From an uncultured Lachnospiraceae bacterium (GTDB lineage: Bacteria; Bacillota; Clostridia; Lachnospirales; Lachnospiraceae), in NCBI GenBank assembly GCA_946628415.1, contig CAMOWK010000015.1, positions 1 through 50,767 on the forward strand: DNA of 50,767 bases. The letters are read 5' to 3'. Of the stretch, positions 32,752 to 42,375 are shown piece after piece. The translations under genes and the position numbers were made by a program. The notes under the pieces are model-generated. The model had not been told where the DNA came from, did no database searches, and worked only from the letters and a program-made list of their open reading frames with translations. Within the stretch, counting starts at the first letter, position 1, and the number at the start of each line of letters is the position of its first letter.

Positions 32752-35421
32752 ATGAACAAGGAATTAGGTAAGACTTACAACCCGGCGGATATAGAGGACA
32801 GGCTCTATAAAAAATGGCTTGATAAAAAGTACTTTCATGCGGAAGTCGACAGAAGCAAAAAGCCATTTACCATAGTGATGCCGCCTCCAAATATAACAGG
32901 ACAGCTCCACATGGGACATGCCCTTGACAATACTATGCAGGATATCCTTATCAGGATGAAGAGAATGCAGGGCTATAACGCTCTGTGGCAGCCGGGAACG
33001 GATCATGCAGCAATTTCAACAGAGGTAAAGATCATAAATGCGCTTAAGGAGCAGGGAATCGACAAGGAAGACCTTGGACGTGAAGGCTTCTTAAAACGTG
33101 CATGGGAGTGGCGTGAAGAATACGGCGGACGTATCGTAAATCAGCTTAAGAAGCTTGGTTCTTCGGCTGACTGGGACAGAGAACGCTTCACCATGGATGA
33201 AGGAAACAACAAGGCAGTCAATACTGTATTTAAGAAACTCTATGATAAGGGATGGATATACAAGGGGTCACGTATAGTAAACTGGTGCCCTGTATGTCAG
33301 ACTTCTATCTCTGATGCAGAGGTTATTCATGAAGAGCAGGAGGGACATTTCTGGCATATCAATTATCCTGTTGTCGGCGAGGAAGGAAGATTCGTTGAGA
33401 TAGCTACAACACGTCCGGAGACGCTTCTCGGAGATACAGCCGTTGCAGTAAATCCCGACGATGAGAGATATAAGGATATCATAGGTAAGACACTTCTTCT
33501 TCCGCTTGTCAACAGAGAGATTCCTGTAGTGGCAGACAGCTATGTAGATAAGGAATTCGGAACAGGCTGCGTTAAGATAACACCTGCCCATGACCCTAAC
33601 GACTTTGAAGTAGGTAAGAGGCATGACCTTACTGAGATAAATATAATGAACGATGACGCAACCATTTGCTGCCCGGGAACCAGATATGACGGAATGGACA
33701 GATATGAAGCAAGAAAGGCAGTCCTTGAGGACCTTGAAAAACTCGGACTTCTCGTTAAGACTGTTCCTCATACACATATGGTTGGTACTCATGACAGATG
33801 CGGTACTACAGTAGAACCGCTTGTAAAGCCGCAGTGGTTCGTAAAGATGAGCGAGATGGCTGTTCCTGCAAAGAAGGCAGTTGAGGAAGGAAAGATACGT
33901 CTTGTTCCTGAGAGAATGAACAAGGTTTATTATAACTGGCTCGATAATATACGTGACTGGTGCATCAGCAGACAGCTCTGGTGGGGTCACAGAATTCCAG
34001 CATGGTACTGTCAGGATTGCGGTAAGACCATAGTTGAGATGGAAGAACCGACCGAATGTCCTCACTGTAAGAGCAGGAACCTGAAGAGGGATGAAGATAC
34101 ACTTGATACGTGGTTCTCATCAGCTCTCTGGCCATTTTCAACAGTGGGATGGCCTGATACAGAGTCAGAGGATTTCAAATATTTCTTCCCTACGGATGTT
34201 CTTGTAACAGGTTACGATATTATATTCTTCTGGGTAATCAGAATGGTATTCTCATCAATCGAGCAGACAGGTGAAGTTCCGTTCCATACAGTTCTTTTCC
34301 ACGGACTTGTAAGGGATGATCAGGGACGTAAGATGAGTAAGTCCCTCGGAAACGGAATTGATCCGCTTGAGGTTGTGGATAAATACGGCGCAGATGCCCT
34401 TCGTTTCATGCTCATTACAGGTAATGCTCCTGGAAATGACATGCGATTCATTTGGGACAGACTTGATGCCAGCAGAAACTTTGCAAACAAGATATGGAAT
34501 GCTTCGCGTTTCATTATGATGAACGTTGAAAGTGCCAAGGAAAAGGGAGTTACCGAGGAAGATATAGCAGCGGTAACACCTGATATGCTTACACTTAGTG
34601 ATAAATGGATTATTTCAAAGGCAAACAGCCTTGTTCGTGATGTAACCGACAATATGGAAAAGTACGAGCTCGGAATAGCTGCCGACAAGATACATGACTT
34701 CCTTTGGGATGAGTTCTGTGACTGGTATATCGAGATGGTTAAGCCGAGACTCTGGAACAGTGAGGATAGCACAAGGGCAGCGGCAATCTATACACTTCGC
34801 GAAGTTCTGACGACAGGTCTTAAGCTGCTTCATCCTTACATGCCTTTTGTGACCGAGGAAATCTACTGCACACTTACCGACAATGAATCAATCATGATTT
34901 CAGACTGGCCGGTATATGACAGCGCAAAATGCTTCGAGGAAGAGTCTAATCAGGTTGACATAATTAAAGATGCTGTAAGGGCTATAAGACAGGTTCGTGC
35001 GGATATGAATGTTCCGCCTTCAAAGAAAGCAGCGGTATATGTTGTGTCCGAAAGAGAAGATATAAGAAAAGTGTTTGAGGACAGTAAGTCCTTCTTCGGC
35101 GCTCTTGGTTATGCAAGTGAAGTGAATGTAAGAAGTGATAAGGAAGGTCTTGGGGATGATGCTGTATCGGCAGTCATTCATAATGCTGTGATCTATATAC
35201 CTCTTGCAGAACTGGTTGATATTGATAAAGAGCTTGAAAGACTCGGAAAAGAGAGAGACAGACTTATTGGTGAAATCAAGAGATGCGAGGGAATGCTCGG
35301 CAATCCGAAGTTCGTAGAGAAAGCTCCGAAGGATAAGGTTGAATCTGAAAAAGCCAAACTTGCAAAATATAAAGAAACCTTTGAACAGGTGGAAGAGAGA
35401 ATTAAGCAGATGCAGGGCTAA
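32752..35421 (+). CDS. valS: Valyl-tRNA synthetase
   Basis: ValRS charges tRNA-Val and edits mischarged Thr. The 889-residue class I synthetase has the HIGH motif as HMGH near residue 53 and KMSKS near 528 (GRKMSKSLGN). It carries the CP1 editing domain with TTRPETLLGDTAVAV, a zinc-knuckle pair (CQDC, CPHC), the tRNA-binding helical domain and the C-terminal coiled-coil arm. No T-box leader lies before it: only 20 nt separate it from the TPR-like gene, so it appears to depend on the upstream operon promoter. Confidence 0.97.
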   Translation: MNKELGKTYNPADIEDRLYKKWLDKKYFHAEVDRSKKPFTIVMPPPNITGQLHMGHALDNTMQDILIRMKRMQGYNALWQPGTDHAAISTEVKIINALKEQGIDKEDLGREGFLKRAWEWREEYGGRIVNQLKKLGSSADWDRERFTMDEGNNKAVNTVFKKLYDKGWIYKGSRIVNWCPVCQTSISDAEVIHEEQEGHFWHINYPVVGEEGRFVEIATTRPETLLGDTAVAVNPDDERYKDIIGKTLLLPLVNREIPVVADSYVDKEFGTGCVKITPAHDPNDFEVGKRHDLTEINIMNDDATICCPGTRYDGMDRYEARKAVLEDLEKLGLLVKTVPHTHMVGTHDRCGTTVEPLVKPQWFVKMSEMAVPAKKAVEEGKIRLVPERMNKVYYNWLDNIRDWCISRQLWWGHRIPAWYCQDCGKTIVEMEEPTECPHCKSRNLKRDEDTLDTWFSSALWPFSTVGWPDTESEDFKYFFPTDVLVTGYDIIFFWVIRMVFSSIEQTGEVPFHTVLFHGLVRDDQGRKMSKSLGNGIDPLEVVDKYGADALRFMLITGNAPGNDMRFIWDRLDASRNFANKIWNASRFIMMNVESAKEKGVTEEDIAAVTPDMLTLSDKWIISKANSLVRDVTDNMEKYELGIAADKIHDFLWDEFCDWYIEMVKPRLWNSEDSTRAAAIYTLREVLTTGLKLLHPYMPFVTEEIYCTLTDNESIMISDWPVYDSAKCFEEESNQVDIIKDAVRAIRQVRADMNVPPSKKAAVYVVSEREDIRKVFEDSKSFFGALGYASEVNVRSDKEGLGDDAVSAVIHNAVIYIPLAELVDIDKELERLGKERDRLIGEIKRCEGMLGNPKFVEKAPKDKVESEKAKLAKYKETFEQVEERIKQMQG

Positions 35422-35442
35422 ATGGCATGAAAGGTAGAAAAG

Positions 35443-37500
35443 TTGAAAGAGGAAAGAGAACTTAGAGGAATAATTAAATACCTTGTAGTAATGTCTTTTG
35501 TGGTGGCTGTAGTTACTACACTTTTATGCATGCTCGAATTTGATAAAAACTCAGTGCCGGATATAATGCTGCTTATCTTTATAGGCATTTATACGCTCAC
35601 AATTATAATCGCGTACATAAAGGTAAAGCCTATACTTAATTCATCACTTCTGGACTTTTCGGTTAAGCAGGGAAGGATACAGCGTGAGCTTCTTTATGAG
35701 TTTTCAACTCCGTATGCACTTCTTGACAGTGATGGAAAGCTGATGTGGGGCAATCGTAAGTTCCGCGAACTCATAGGCGTGAGTGAAAAGAAGAATCTCC
35801 GTCGTGACCTTGATGATTATTTTAACAGAATAGACATGGATTTCCTCGATGACCTCGATGAAGAAAATGAGACGAGTATCGAACTTCTTTATGAGGATAA
35901 ATGCTACAACGTGCTCTTTAAGAAGGTTGATGTGGCAGAAGCGTGGAATGAGGGCGATGAGATTGTCGATAATGGAGAAGACGTTCTTATAGCCATGTAC
36001 ATGTTTGATGTCACCGAATTAAAGAGATACATAAAAGAAAACCATGACCAGAAGCTTATAGCAGGACTTCTTTATATCGATAACTATGATGAAGTTATGA
36101 ATTCAATGGAAGATGTTAAGCAGACGGTGCTCATGGCGCTTCTTGACAGAAAGATAAATATGTATCTTGCCAATATCGATGCCATAACAAAGAGGCTTGA
36201 AAATGACAAATACTTCTTTGTTTTCAGACAGCAGTACATGGACACTCTTATGAAGGATAAGTTCTCTATTCTTCAGGATGTAAAGAGTATCAATGCAGGA
36301 AATGAAATCAGAGCGACTCTCAGTATCGGTATAGGCCAGGGATATGAACGCTTCACTGATGCATTTGAAGCGGCAAAGGTTGCGATAGGTCTTTCGCTTG
36401 GACGAGGCGGCGATCAGGTAGCTATTAAAAACGGCGATCTTATCAACTATGTGGGCGGTAAAAGTGCCGGAACGGAAAAGACTACCCGAGTTAAGGCGAG
36501 AGTTAAGGCTCAGGCATTTGAAGAACTGCTTGAGAATAAAGATAAAGTTCTTATCATGGCACACCAGAGACCGGATGCGGATGCATTTGGTTCGGCAGTC
36601 GGTATTTACAGACTTGTTACCACTCTCGGTAAGAAAGCGTATATCATACTGAATGAAGTTACGCCTGCGATAGAGCCGATAGTCAGTACATTTACCGGCA
36701 ACAGTATTTATGAAGATATGATAATAAACAATGAGCAGGCTCTTTCAATGGTCACAAAGAGCACGCTTCTTGTGGTATGTGATGTTAACAGACCGAGCAT
36801 GACAGAGTGTGAGGAACTGATAGGCATTGTAAGCAACCTCGTTGTATTCGACCACCACAGGCAGTCGAATGAGGCTATCACAAATGCAACGCTTTCATAT
36901 ATAGAGCCGTTTGCATCATCTGCATGCGAAATGATAACAGAAATGTTCCAGTACATTTCAGTAAAACCAAAGATAAGACCGGTTGAAGCGGATGCCATGT
37001 ATATGGGAATTCTCATTGATACCGATAACTTCCTTAATAAAACCGGCGTCAGAACATTTGAGGCTGCATCCTACCTTCGTAACAGCGGAGCTGATATAAC
37101 AAGGGTTAGAAAGATGATGCGTTCAAGACTGTCGGATATGAAGGACAGGGCAAGGGGAATAAACAATGCAGAGATATTCCACGATGCATACGCCATTTCA
37201 TATGTCGAAGCAGAGCCTGATGATAAGGCATCTCCTACGGTAGCGGCCGCAAAGGTTGCAAATGACCTGCTCGGAGTTGAAAATGTAAAGGCTTCGTTTG
37301 TGGTAACAGAACAAAACGGTATCTTATATGTGTCAGCCAGATCCATCGGTGATGTAAATGTTCAGGTAATCATGGAAAAATGGAGCGGTGGCGGACATGC
37401 CAATATAGCGGGAGCACAGCTCCGTGATAAGTCAAAAGAGGCATTTATCGCAGAGCTTAAGGTGGTGCTTTCCGAAATGGAAATGGAAGGAGATATATAA
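35443..37500 (+). CDS. gdpP: Cyclic-di-AMP phosphodiesterase GdpP
   Basis: GdpP hydrolyses the second messenger c-di-AMP to pApA, affecting osmolyte and cell-wall homeostasis. The 685 residues have two N-terminal membrane helices (about 10-65) and a PAS domain (about 80-190). A degenerate GGDEF domain (about 195-335) lacks the GGDEF signature. The DHH domain has HQRPDADAFGS and the DHH triad near 470. The DHHA1 domain ends with GGGHANIAGAQ near 650. The TTG start is supported by AAAGG at about 35430 and by the first membrane helix. rplI starts at the next nucleotide, the conserved gdpP-rplI-dnaB order. Confidence 0.95.
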   Translation: MKEERELRGIIKYLVVMSFVVAVVTTLLCMLEFDKNSVPDIMLLIFIGIYTLTIIIAYIKVKPILNSSLLDFSVKQGRIQRELLYEFSTPYALLDSDGKLMWGNRKFRELIGVSEKKNLRRDLDDYFNRIDMDFLDDLDEENETSIELLYEDKCYNVLFKKVDVAEAWNEGDEIVDNGEDVLIAMYMFDVTELKRYIKENHDQKLIAGLLYIDNYDEVMNSMEDVKQTVLMALLDRKINMYLANIDAITKRLENDKYFFVFRQQYMDTLMKDKFSILQDVKSINAGNEIRATLSIGIGQGYERFTDAFEAAKVAIGLSLGRGGDQVAIKNGDLINYVGGKSAGTEKTTRVKARVKAQAFEELLENKDKVLIMAHQRPDADAFGSAVGIYRLVTTLGKKAYIILNEVTPAIEPIVSTFTGNSIYEDMIINNEQALSMVTKSTLLVVCDVNRPSMTECEELIGIVSNLVVFDHHRQSNEAITNATLSYIEPFASSACEMITEMFQYISVKPKIRPVEADAMYMGILIDTDNFLNKTGVRTFEAASYLRNSGADITRVRKMMRSRLSDMKDRARGINNAEIFHDAYAISYVEAEPDDKASPTVAAAKVANDLLGVENVKASFVVTEQNGILYVSARSIGDVNVQVIMEKWSGGGHANIAGAQLRDKSKEAFIAELKVVLSEMEMEGDI

Positions 37501-37950
37501 ATGAAGATAATCTTACTGCAGGATGTTAAATCACTTGGAAAAGAGGGCGATATAGTTGAAGTGAACAGCGGATATGCAAGGAACTTTGTACTGCCTAAAA
37601 AACTTGGGGTTGAGGCAACGAGTAAAGCACTTAACGACCTTAAGCTGCGTAAGCAGAATGATGATAAGGTGGCTGCCGAAAAGCTTGCCGAAGCAAAGGA
37701 AATGGCGGACAGGCTGTCAAAGATCACTCTTAAGGCAGGAATAAAAGTCGGTGAAGGCGGAAGAACATTCGGCTCTGTATCTTCAAAGGAAATCTCGGAG
37801 ATACTTAAGAAGAATGAGAATATATCCATAGATAAAAAGAAAATAATCGTTAAGGATGCCATTAAAGCAGTCGGAAACTATACAGTTTCTGTCAAGCTTC
37901 ATCCTGAAGTAACAGCTGATTTAAAAATCATCGTAGAAGGTGAGAAATAG
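37501..37950 (+). CDS. rplI: Large ribosomal subunit protein L9 (bL9)
   Basis: L9 extends from the base of the L1 stalk and helps maintain the reading frame. The 149 residues begin MKIILLQDVKSLGKEGDIVE. They continue with NSGYARNFVLPKK, the N-terminal rRNA-binding domain. The long connecting helix and the C-terminal domain follow. The ATG directly abuts the gdpP stop, and the ribosome binding site (GAAGGAG) lies in the gdpP end. Translational coupling is therefore likely. Confidence 0.97.
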   Translation: MKIILLQDVKSLGKEGDIVEVNSGYARNFVLPKKLGVEATSKALNDLKLRKQNDDKVAAEKLAEAKEMADRLSKITLKAGIKVGEGGRTFGSVSSKEISEILKKNENISIDKKKIIVKDAIKAVGNYTVSVKLHPEVTADLKIIVEGEK

Positions 37951-37956
37951 TTTTTT

Positions 37957-39288
37957 ATGGAAGAAACGATAGTTACAAGAAGAATGCCTCACAGTGACGA
38001 GGCAGAGCAGGCAGTCATAGGTTCAATGCTGATGGACAGGGAAGCGGTCGTTGATATCAGCGACATGCTCAGTTCGGATGACTTCTATAATGCTCAATAT
38101 GGTACGCTTTTTCTTGCTATGGTGGAACTGTACAGAGAAGGTAAGGCAGTAGATGTCCTTACTCTTTCTGAAAGACTTAAGCAGAAAGGAACGCCTCCTG
38201 AAATCGGCAGCGTTTCATTTATAAGTAATATAGTTGCAAATGTACCTACATCGGCAAATGCACGCCAGTACGCGGAAATAGTCAGGGACAACAGCATAAT
38301 GCGCCGCCTTATCAAGGTTTCGGAAGATACTGCAAAGGATTGTTACCTTGCGGCAGATGACGTGGGCAATATACTGGATAAGGCAGAGCAGGATATCTTT
38401 AAACTGTCACAGGCTAAATCTGGCTCCGGCGATTTTACACCGATGAAGGACATCGTTATGAATGTCCTTAATGAGATTGAGGAAGCCAGCAGGAATAAAG
38501 GCAGGCTTAACGGACTTTCTACGGGCTTTGTGGATCTTGACAATATGCTTACAGGTCTTCATGGCGGAGAACTGATTCTCGTTGCGGCAAGACCTTCTAT
38601 GGGTAAAACGGCATTTGTCCTTAACATAGCGCATCACGTATCAGTAAAAAAGAGAGTTCCCGTTGTTATATTCTCGCTCGAAATGGGTGAAGAACAGCTT
38701 GTAAGCAGAATGCTTGCCATGGATTCAAGGGTAGACGCACAGTCGCTCAAAACAGGTGATGTGGCTGACGGTGACTGGGATAAGATCATTGAAAGTACGG
38801 AAAATATAGCAGGCGCGCCGGTGTTTATAGATGATGATTCGGCTGTGACGCTCGGAGATCTGAGGTCTAAATGCAGGAAGCTTAAGCAGTCTAATGATAT
38901 AGGACTTATCATCATCGACTATCTTCAGCTTATGACCCCGGCTCGTGCGGTTGAGTCAAGACAGCAATTCATTTCAGATATGTCCCGTGGACTTAAAGGT
39001 GTTGCAAGGGAGCTTAATGTTCCGGTTATAGCGCTTTCACAGCTTAACCGAGCAGCGGATGTAAGAACTGACCACAGACCGGTTCTTGCCGATCTTCGTG
39101 AATCCGGTGCCATAGAGCAGGATGCCGACGTTGTTATGTTCATTTACAGGGATGAATATTACAATAAGGAAACCGAGAAACCCGGTACTGCAGAGATAAT
39201 AATAGCTAAACAGAGAAACGGTGCTGTCGGAACAGTCGATCTCGCATGGAACAGCAAGTATACGATGTTCTCAAATCTGGCACACTAG
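37957..39288 (+). CDS. dnaB: Replicative DNA helicase DnaB
   Basis: DnaB (DnaC in Bacillus naming) is the hexameric replicative helicase at the fork. The 443-residue protein has the N-terminal collar domain (about 1-150) and the RecA-like motor. Its Walker A is AARPSMGKTAF (about 209-219), and Walker B is LIIIDYLQLM. LADLRESGAIEQDADVVMFI near the C-terminus is diagnostic. No intein or insertion is present. It ends the valS-gdpP-rplI-dnaB run, with a terminator after it. Confidence 0.97.
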   Translation: MEETIVTRRMPHSDEAEQAVIGSMLMDREAVVDISDMLSSDDFYNAQYGTLFLAMVELYREGKAVDVLTLSERLKQKGTPPEIGSVSFISNIVANVPTSANARQYAEIVRDNSIMRRLIKVSEDTAKDCYLAADDVGNILDKAEQDIFKLSQAKSGSGDFTPMKDIVMNVLNEIEEASRNKGRLNGLSTGFVDLDNMLTGLHGGELILVAARPSMGKTAFVLNIAHHVSVKKRVPVVIFSLEMGEEQLVSRMLAMDSRVDAQSLKTGDVADGDWDKIIESTENIAGAPVFIDDDSAVTLGDLRSKCRKLKQSNDIGLIIIDYLQLMTPARAVESRQQFISDMSRGLKGVARELNVPVIALSQLNRAADVRTDHRPVLADLRESGAIEQDADVVMFIYRDEYYNKETEKPGTAEIIIAKQRNGAVGTVDLAWNSKYTMFSNLAH

Positions 39289-39306
39289 TGATAGATGTAA
39301 AAGATA

Positions 39307-39342
39307 CCCTCTTTATCGAAAAGACGATAAGGAGGGGATTTT
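39307..39342. terminator. Bidirectional terminator between dnaB and the convergent CARF gene
   Basis: CCCTCTTTATCG / CGATAAGGAGGG (39307-39318 / 39325-39336) form a 12-bp stem with one wobble and an AAAAGA loop. On the plus strand GATTTT follows; on the minus strand TATCTTTT follows. It can serve both convergent transcripts. Confidence 0.85.
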
Positions 39343-39371
39343 AAAATGCTTTGAAATCTTGCGTTTTCTAT

Positions 39372-40634
39372 CTACGAGCCCTGTATACGTATGAGCTTTG
39401 AAAGAAGGGCTTCATCACTGAGGCTGTAAACATCATCGATCACCCAGATGTGCATATCCTTGGCTCTCTGCTTGAAGTAGCTTGTGCCGGAAGGGGACTT
39501 GTCAACCGGACATGCCATGATAAGTATTTTTTTGGCGTAATTGCCGCCGAAACGGCGCGTTATGGTCTGAAGCTCATGCAGCGCACTGCTTCCGGCACGC
39601 CCGCTCTTACAGGAAATGAAAGTCGGCAGAACTCCACGCATGAGTATAACGTCTATTTCATTAATGGTATCAACTGACTGGTAATAATTTGATGTATAAT
39701 TATAACCTCTGTCGCTTCCTTTATAATTGACAAGGGAAATGTTGCCGCTTTCGTCGTAAGTATATGTCTTTCCGTCCCAGTCTATCACCGCACCTATAAC
39801 GGCATCGTTAAAATTCTTGCTCCTTGTAGCAACCTCGTACACGTGAAGCTCAAGTATATTGCCGGTCTTTGTGATGATGTGGCGTATCATATCATTTTTG
39901 AATCTGAAAGCTATGCTTTTATTCCTGTGAGAAAAATCCTTTAATACATTTATACGGTTCAGCCTTTCAAATACTTCGATGGAATCACCGAGACCTGACT
40001 TCGGAAGTATGTAAAGTCCGGTATCGTCGGGCTGATTGGATTTGATACACTCTTCAATGACGGAGCAGTATTTTGTCCACCTTGCACGGAGACTGCAGGA
40101 AACCTTCCATATGGCGCGAACATCCTCGCGGAAGTCGTCCGAAAATTTCCAGGTAGAAGTGGTTCCGGTAAGCGGAGTCAGGGAACCGCCGTGAAGCACC
40201 ATGTTGTCAGCCACGGTTATATTCACAGGGAAGTACGTTCTTGAAGGCTTTCCGCCATCATTCATCCTGATTTCAACATTGGTAAATGGATCGATGCGAA
40301 GAGTTGTGAGCTTTCTCGTGGCACTGACAAAACCGAATGCCATAAGTATAAGCTCACCTCCGCCCGAAAGCTCAAACTGGGCAGAAGGGTATTTGTCAGC
40401 TATATTATTGAGTGTATTCACGCAAAAGTCGAAATCATCCCTGGGAACTTCGATAAACTTAAGCTCTGTATCAGGAGAAATCCTGTCCTTAAATTTTTTC
40501 AGACTTTCGATTTTCTTTGTGATCATATCATGTTTGTGACCGATATAAATGATGAGATCAGGTTTATATTTAAGAAGTACCATTACATTTTCGAGTGCTT
40601 CACTTGAAAAGAATTCAACATATACACTTTCCAT
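39372..40634 (-). CDS. Card1/Can2-like CARF nuclease (DUF1887), stand-alone
   Basis: DUF1887 proteins combine a CARF domain that senses cyclic oligoadenylates with a PD-(D/E)xK nuclease, and usually accompany type III CRISPR systems. I start at the second ATG (40634; GGAG eight nt upstream), giving 420 residues. The N-terminal Rossmann-like CARF has the nucleotide-loop motif FELSGGGELILMA (about 87-99). A wing/linker region follows. The nuclease has ELHVYE (about 262), NEIDVILMRG (about 325) and FISCKSG (about 339-345), in which Asp328 and Lys343 would be catalytic. No cas genes or CRISPR array occur in the window. It may share a transcript with the SDR gene upstream of it. Confidence 0.85.
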   Translation of the reverse strand: MESVYVEFFSSEALENVMVLLKYKPDLIIYIGHKHDMITKKIESLKKFKDRISPDTELKFIEVPRDDFDFCVNTLNNIADKYPSAQFELSGGGELILMAFGFVSATRKLTTLRIDPFTNVEIRMNDGGKPSRTYFPVNITVADNMVLHGGSLTPLTGTTSTWKFSDDFREDVRAIWKVSCSLRARWTKYCSVIEECIKSNQPDDTGLYILPKSGLGDSIEVFERLNRINVLKDFSHRNKSIAFRFKNDMIRHIITKTGNILELHVYEVATRSKNFNDAVIGAVIDWDGKTYTYDESGNISLVNYKGSDRGYNYTSNYYQSVDTINEIDVILMRGVLPTFISCKSGRAGSSALHELQTITRRFGGNYAKKILIMACPVDKSPSGTSYFKQRAKDMHIWVIDDVYSLSDEALLSKLIRIQGS

Positions 40635-40704
40635 GATCATTTCTCCGATTTAATTATTCTGGCGGAATCATCCGCAGTCACTTGGTTTACATAATATAAA
40701 GAAC

Positions 40705-41445
40705 TTAGGCTGTCTGCCATCCGCCGTCAACAGTAATTATCTGCCCCGTCAGGTATTTTGGTGAGTGTGACAGCATCAGTACGGTTTCGGCTATCTCGTC
40801 CGGATGAGCCATCCTGCCTGCAGGTATTTCTGATACTATATCTTTTATCTCTTCTTCTGTATATATTCTGTTCATATCCGTATCCACCATTCCGGGGGCT
40901 ATGGCATTTACCGATATACCGCTTGGGGCAAGCTCCTTTGCAAGAGCTTTTGTAAATGCATTTACAGCTCCTTTGGAGGCTGAATAGGCTGCTTCGCAGG
41001 AAGCTCCTGCATTCCCCCATACAGATGAGATATTGATTATGCGTCCGTCCTGATTCCTTAGCATGTAAGGGATTATGAGCTTTGACATAAGAAAAAGTCC
41101 CGTTACATTAGTGTCCATTACATAATGCCACGTTGAAAGAGGCATATCCTGTATTAGACCGGTATAGGATACTCCGGCATTATTTATAAGAAGACATGGA
41201 TTTAGGTTTGCCTCATCTATAAGCTGCCTGATCCGGTGTATGGTTTCCTCATCGGAAATATTGCCGCAGACAGTACTTACGCTTATATTGGATATGTCTT
41301 CAATTTCTGATTTTACGGCATCCAGAAGTTCATGGTTTTTGTTGCAGGTGATTATGAGTTTTTCGTAATCACCCGACTCGGCAATCCTTAGAGATACAGA
41401 ACGCCCGATTCCTCTCGATGCACCGGTTATAATAGCTGTTTTCAT
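40705..41445 (-). CDS. Short-chain dehydrogenase/reductase, FabG-like
   Basis: The 246-residue classical SDR has the cofactor loop TGASRGIG (residues 7-14), NNAG, the catalytic Ser in ISSVWG and Tyr/Lys in YSASKGA. It also carries the C-terminal GQIITVDGGW. It is very close in plan to 3-oxoacyl-ACP reductase (FabG). However, no fatty-acid genes are near, and clostridial homologues include the reductase of EF-P modification, so the substrate is open. It lies 64 nt upstream of the CARF nuclease on the same strand. Confidence 0.88.
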   Translation of the reverse strand: MKTAIITGASRGIGRSVSLRIAESGDYEKLIITCNKNHELLDAVKSEIEDISNISVSTVCGNISDEETIHRIRQLIDEANLNPCLLINNAGVSYTGLIQDMPLSTWHYVMDTNVTGLFLMSKLIIPYMLRNQDGRIINISSVWGNAGASCEAAYSASKGAVNAFTKALAKELAPSGISVNAIAPGMVDTDMNRIYTEEEIKDIVSEIPAGRMAHPDEIAETVLMLSHSPKYLTGQIITVDGGWQTA

Positions 41446-41576
41446 CTTACCTGCCGTCCTATACTTATACTTGATTTATTTTAAGATTTAGAATATCATA
41501 TTTGTTTAGTTAAGATTTTACCACAAACTTAAAGCTAATAAAAGAATCATGATTATATATAGAAAGGCAAATGTTT

Positions 41577-42131
41577 ATGAATAAAAAGAAATCAGCAGGT
41601 GCACTGTTTCTCTCAATGTTTCTTCGGGCGGTGGTTGTACTTCTCGGGATAGTGGTAGTAGGAATGGGATTTATATACGTAAGGCAGTATCTTAAGAATA
41701 AGGCTAATAAGGAAACGGTTGAGGTTGATGAGTCACTACTTGTAGACAATCAGCAGGATGAGCTTCTTACCGCGGAACCGGAAGAAGAGGATACCGAGGC
41801 TCCTTCAGATGGAGGAGAAGCCGGAGAAAAATCCTCAAAAGATCTCACGATAGCTATTCTCAATGCGACAGAAGTAGGCGGTCTCGCAGGAAAATGGGTT
41901 GATAAACTTAAGAGTGACGGCTATCAGGACGTAGTAGCTGCAAATTATTACGCAAAGTCCGATATCACAGTAATCTGTGTCGAAGAAGAAGGACAGGGTG
42001 AAGATTTAAAGAAGTACTTCCCGAGCGCTGTTATTCAGGTTAGAAGGCTTGATAAAGGGGCAACTGACGCACCTATAGACGGTACTGAAATATTTGTAGT
42101 AATAGGTAAGACAGATACCGAAGTAGAGTAG
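41577..42131 (+). CDS. Membrane-anchored LytR C-terminal domain protein
   Basis: ATG 41577 has AAAGG nine nt upstream and is preferred over ATG 41571, giving 184 residues. One membrane helix (about 10-32) is followed by an acidic, disordered stretch (about 45-85). A single LytR_C-type domain then follows, seen as LTIAILNATEVGGLAGKWVD, running to the end (about 88-180). It lacks the catalytic LytR-CpsA-Psr domain, so it cannot itself attach polymers to the wall. A cell-envelope accessory role is inferred from the domain only. Confidence 0.8.
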   Translation: MNKKKSAGALFLSMFLRAVVVLLGIVVVGMGFIYVRQYLKNKANKETVEVDESLLVDNQQDELLTAEPEEEDTEAPSDGGEAGEKSSKDLTIAILNATEVGGLAGKWVDKLKSDGYQDVVAANYYAKSDITVICVEEEGQGEDLKKYFPSAVIQVRRLDKGATDAPIDGTEIFVVIGKTDTEVE

Positions 42132-42282
42132 TATACTTCTGCATAAAGTTATAAAAACTATGAAAAATGCACTTAATTTTGATATTTTTTGAGTTTACTT
42201 TACATAAAAATTGTTAAAAAGTGATAAGTTTTATTTGTCACTATGCAATCTTAACAAAAGTTTTTAAAAAGATTTATGCAAA

Positions 42283-42288
42283 TATAAT
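42283..42288 (+). promoter_or_regulatory. Probable -10 box in the 244-nt spacer before the sugar ATPase
   Basis: The spacer 42132-42375 is very A/T-rich and holds no ORF. It contains a perfect TATAAT (42283-42288) with a poor -35 (TTTTTA, 42261-42266). The resulting leader of about 80 nt ends in AGGAGG. The gene that follows has the codon bias of highly expressed genes, so a strong promoter is expected here. Confidence 0.5.
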
Positions 42289-42375
42289 ATGGTGCAAAAA
42301 TTGAAGAAGTATTAAAATAGGCCTAGTGTTTTGAGAAGAATGCAAATAGCTATATTTTTATAGGAGGATTTTAAA

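Noticed and set aside
33268..34065. 265-codon minus-strand frame inside valS
   Set aside because: It lies wholly within a well-conserved synthetase; it reflects codon bias of the valS strand.
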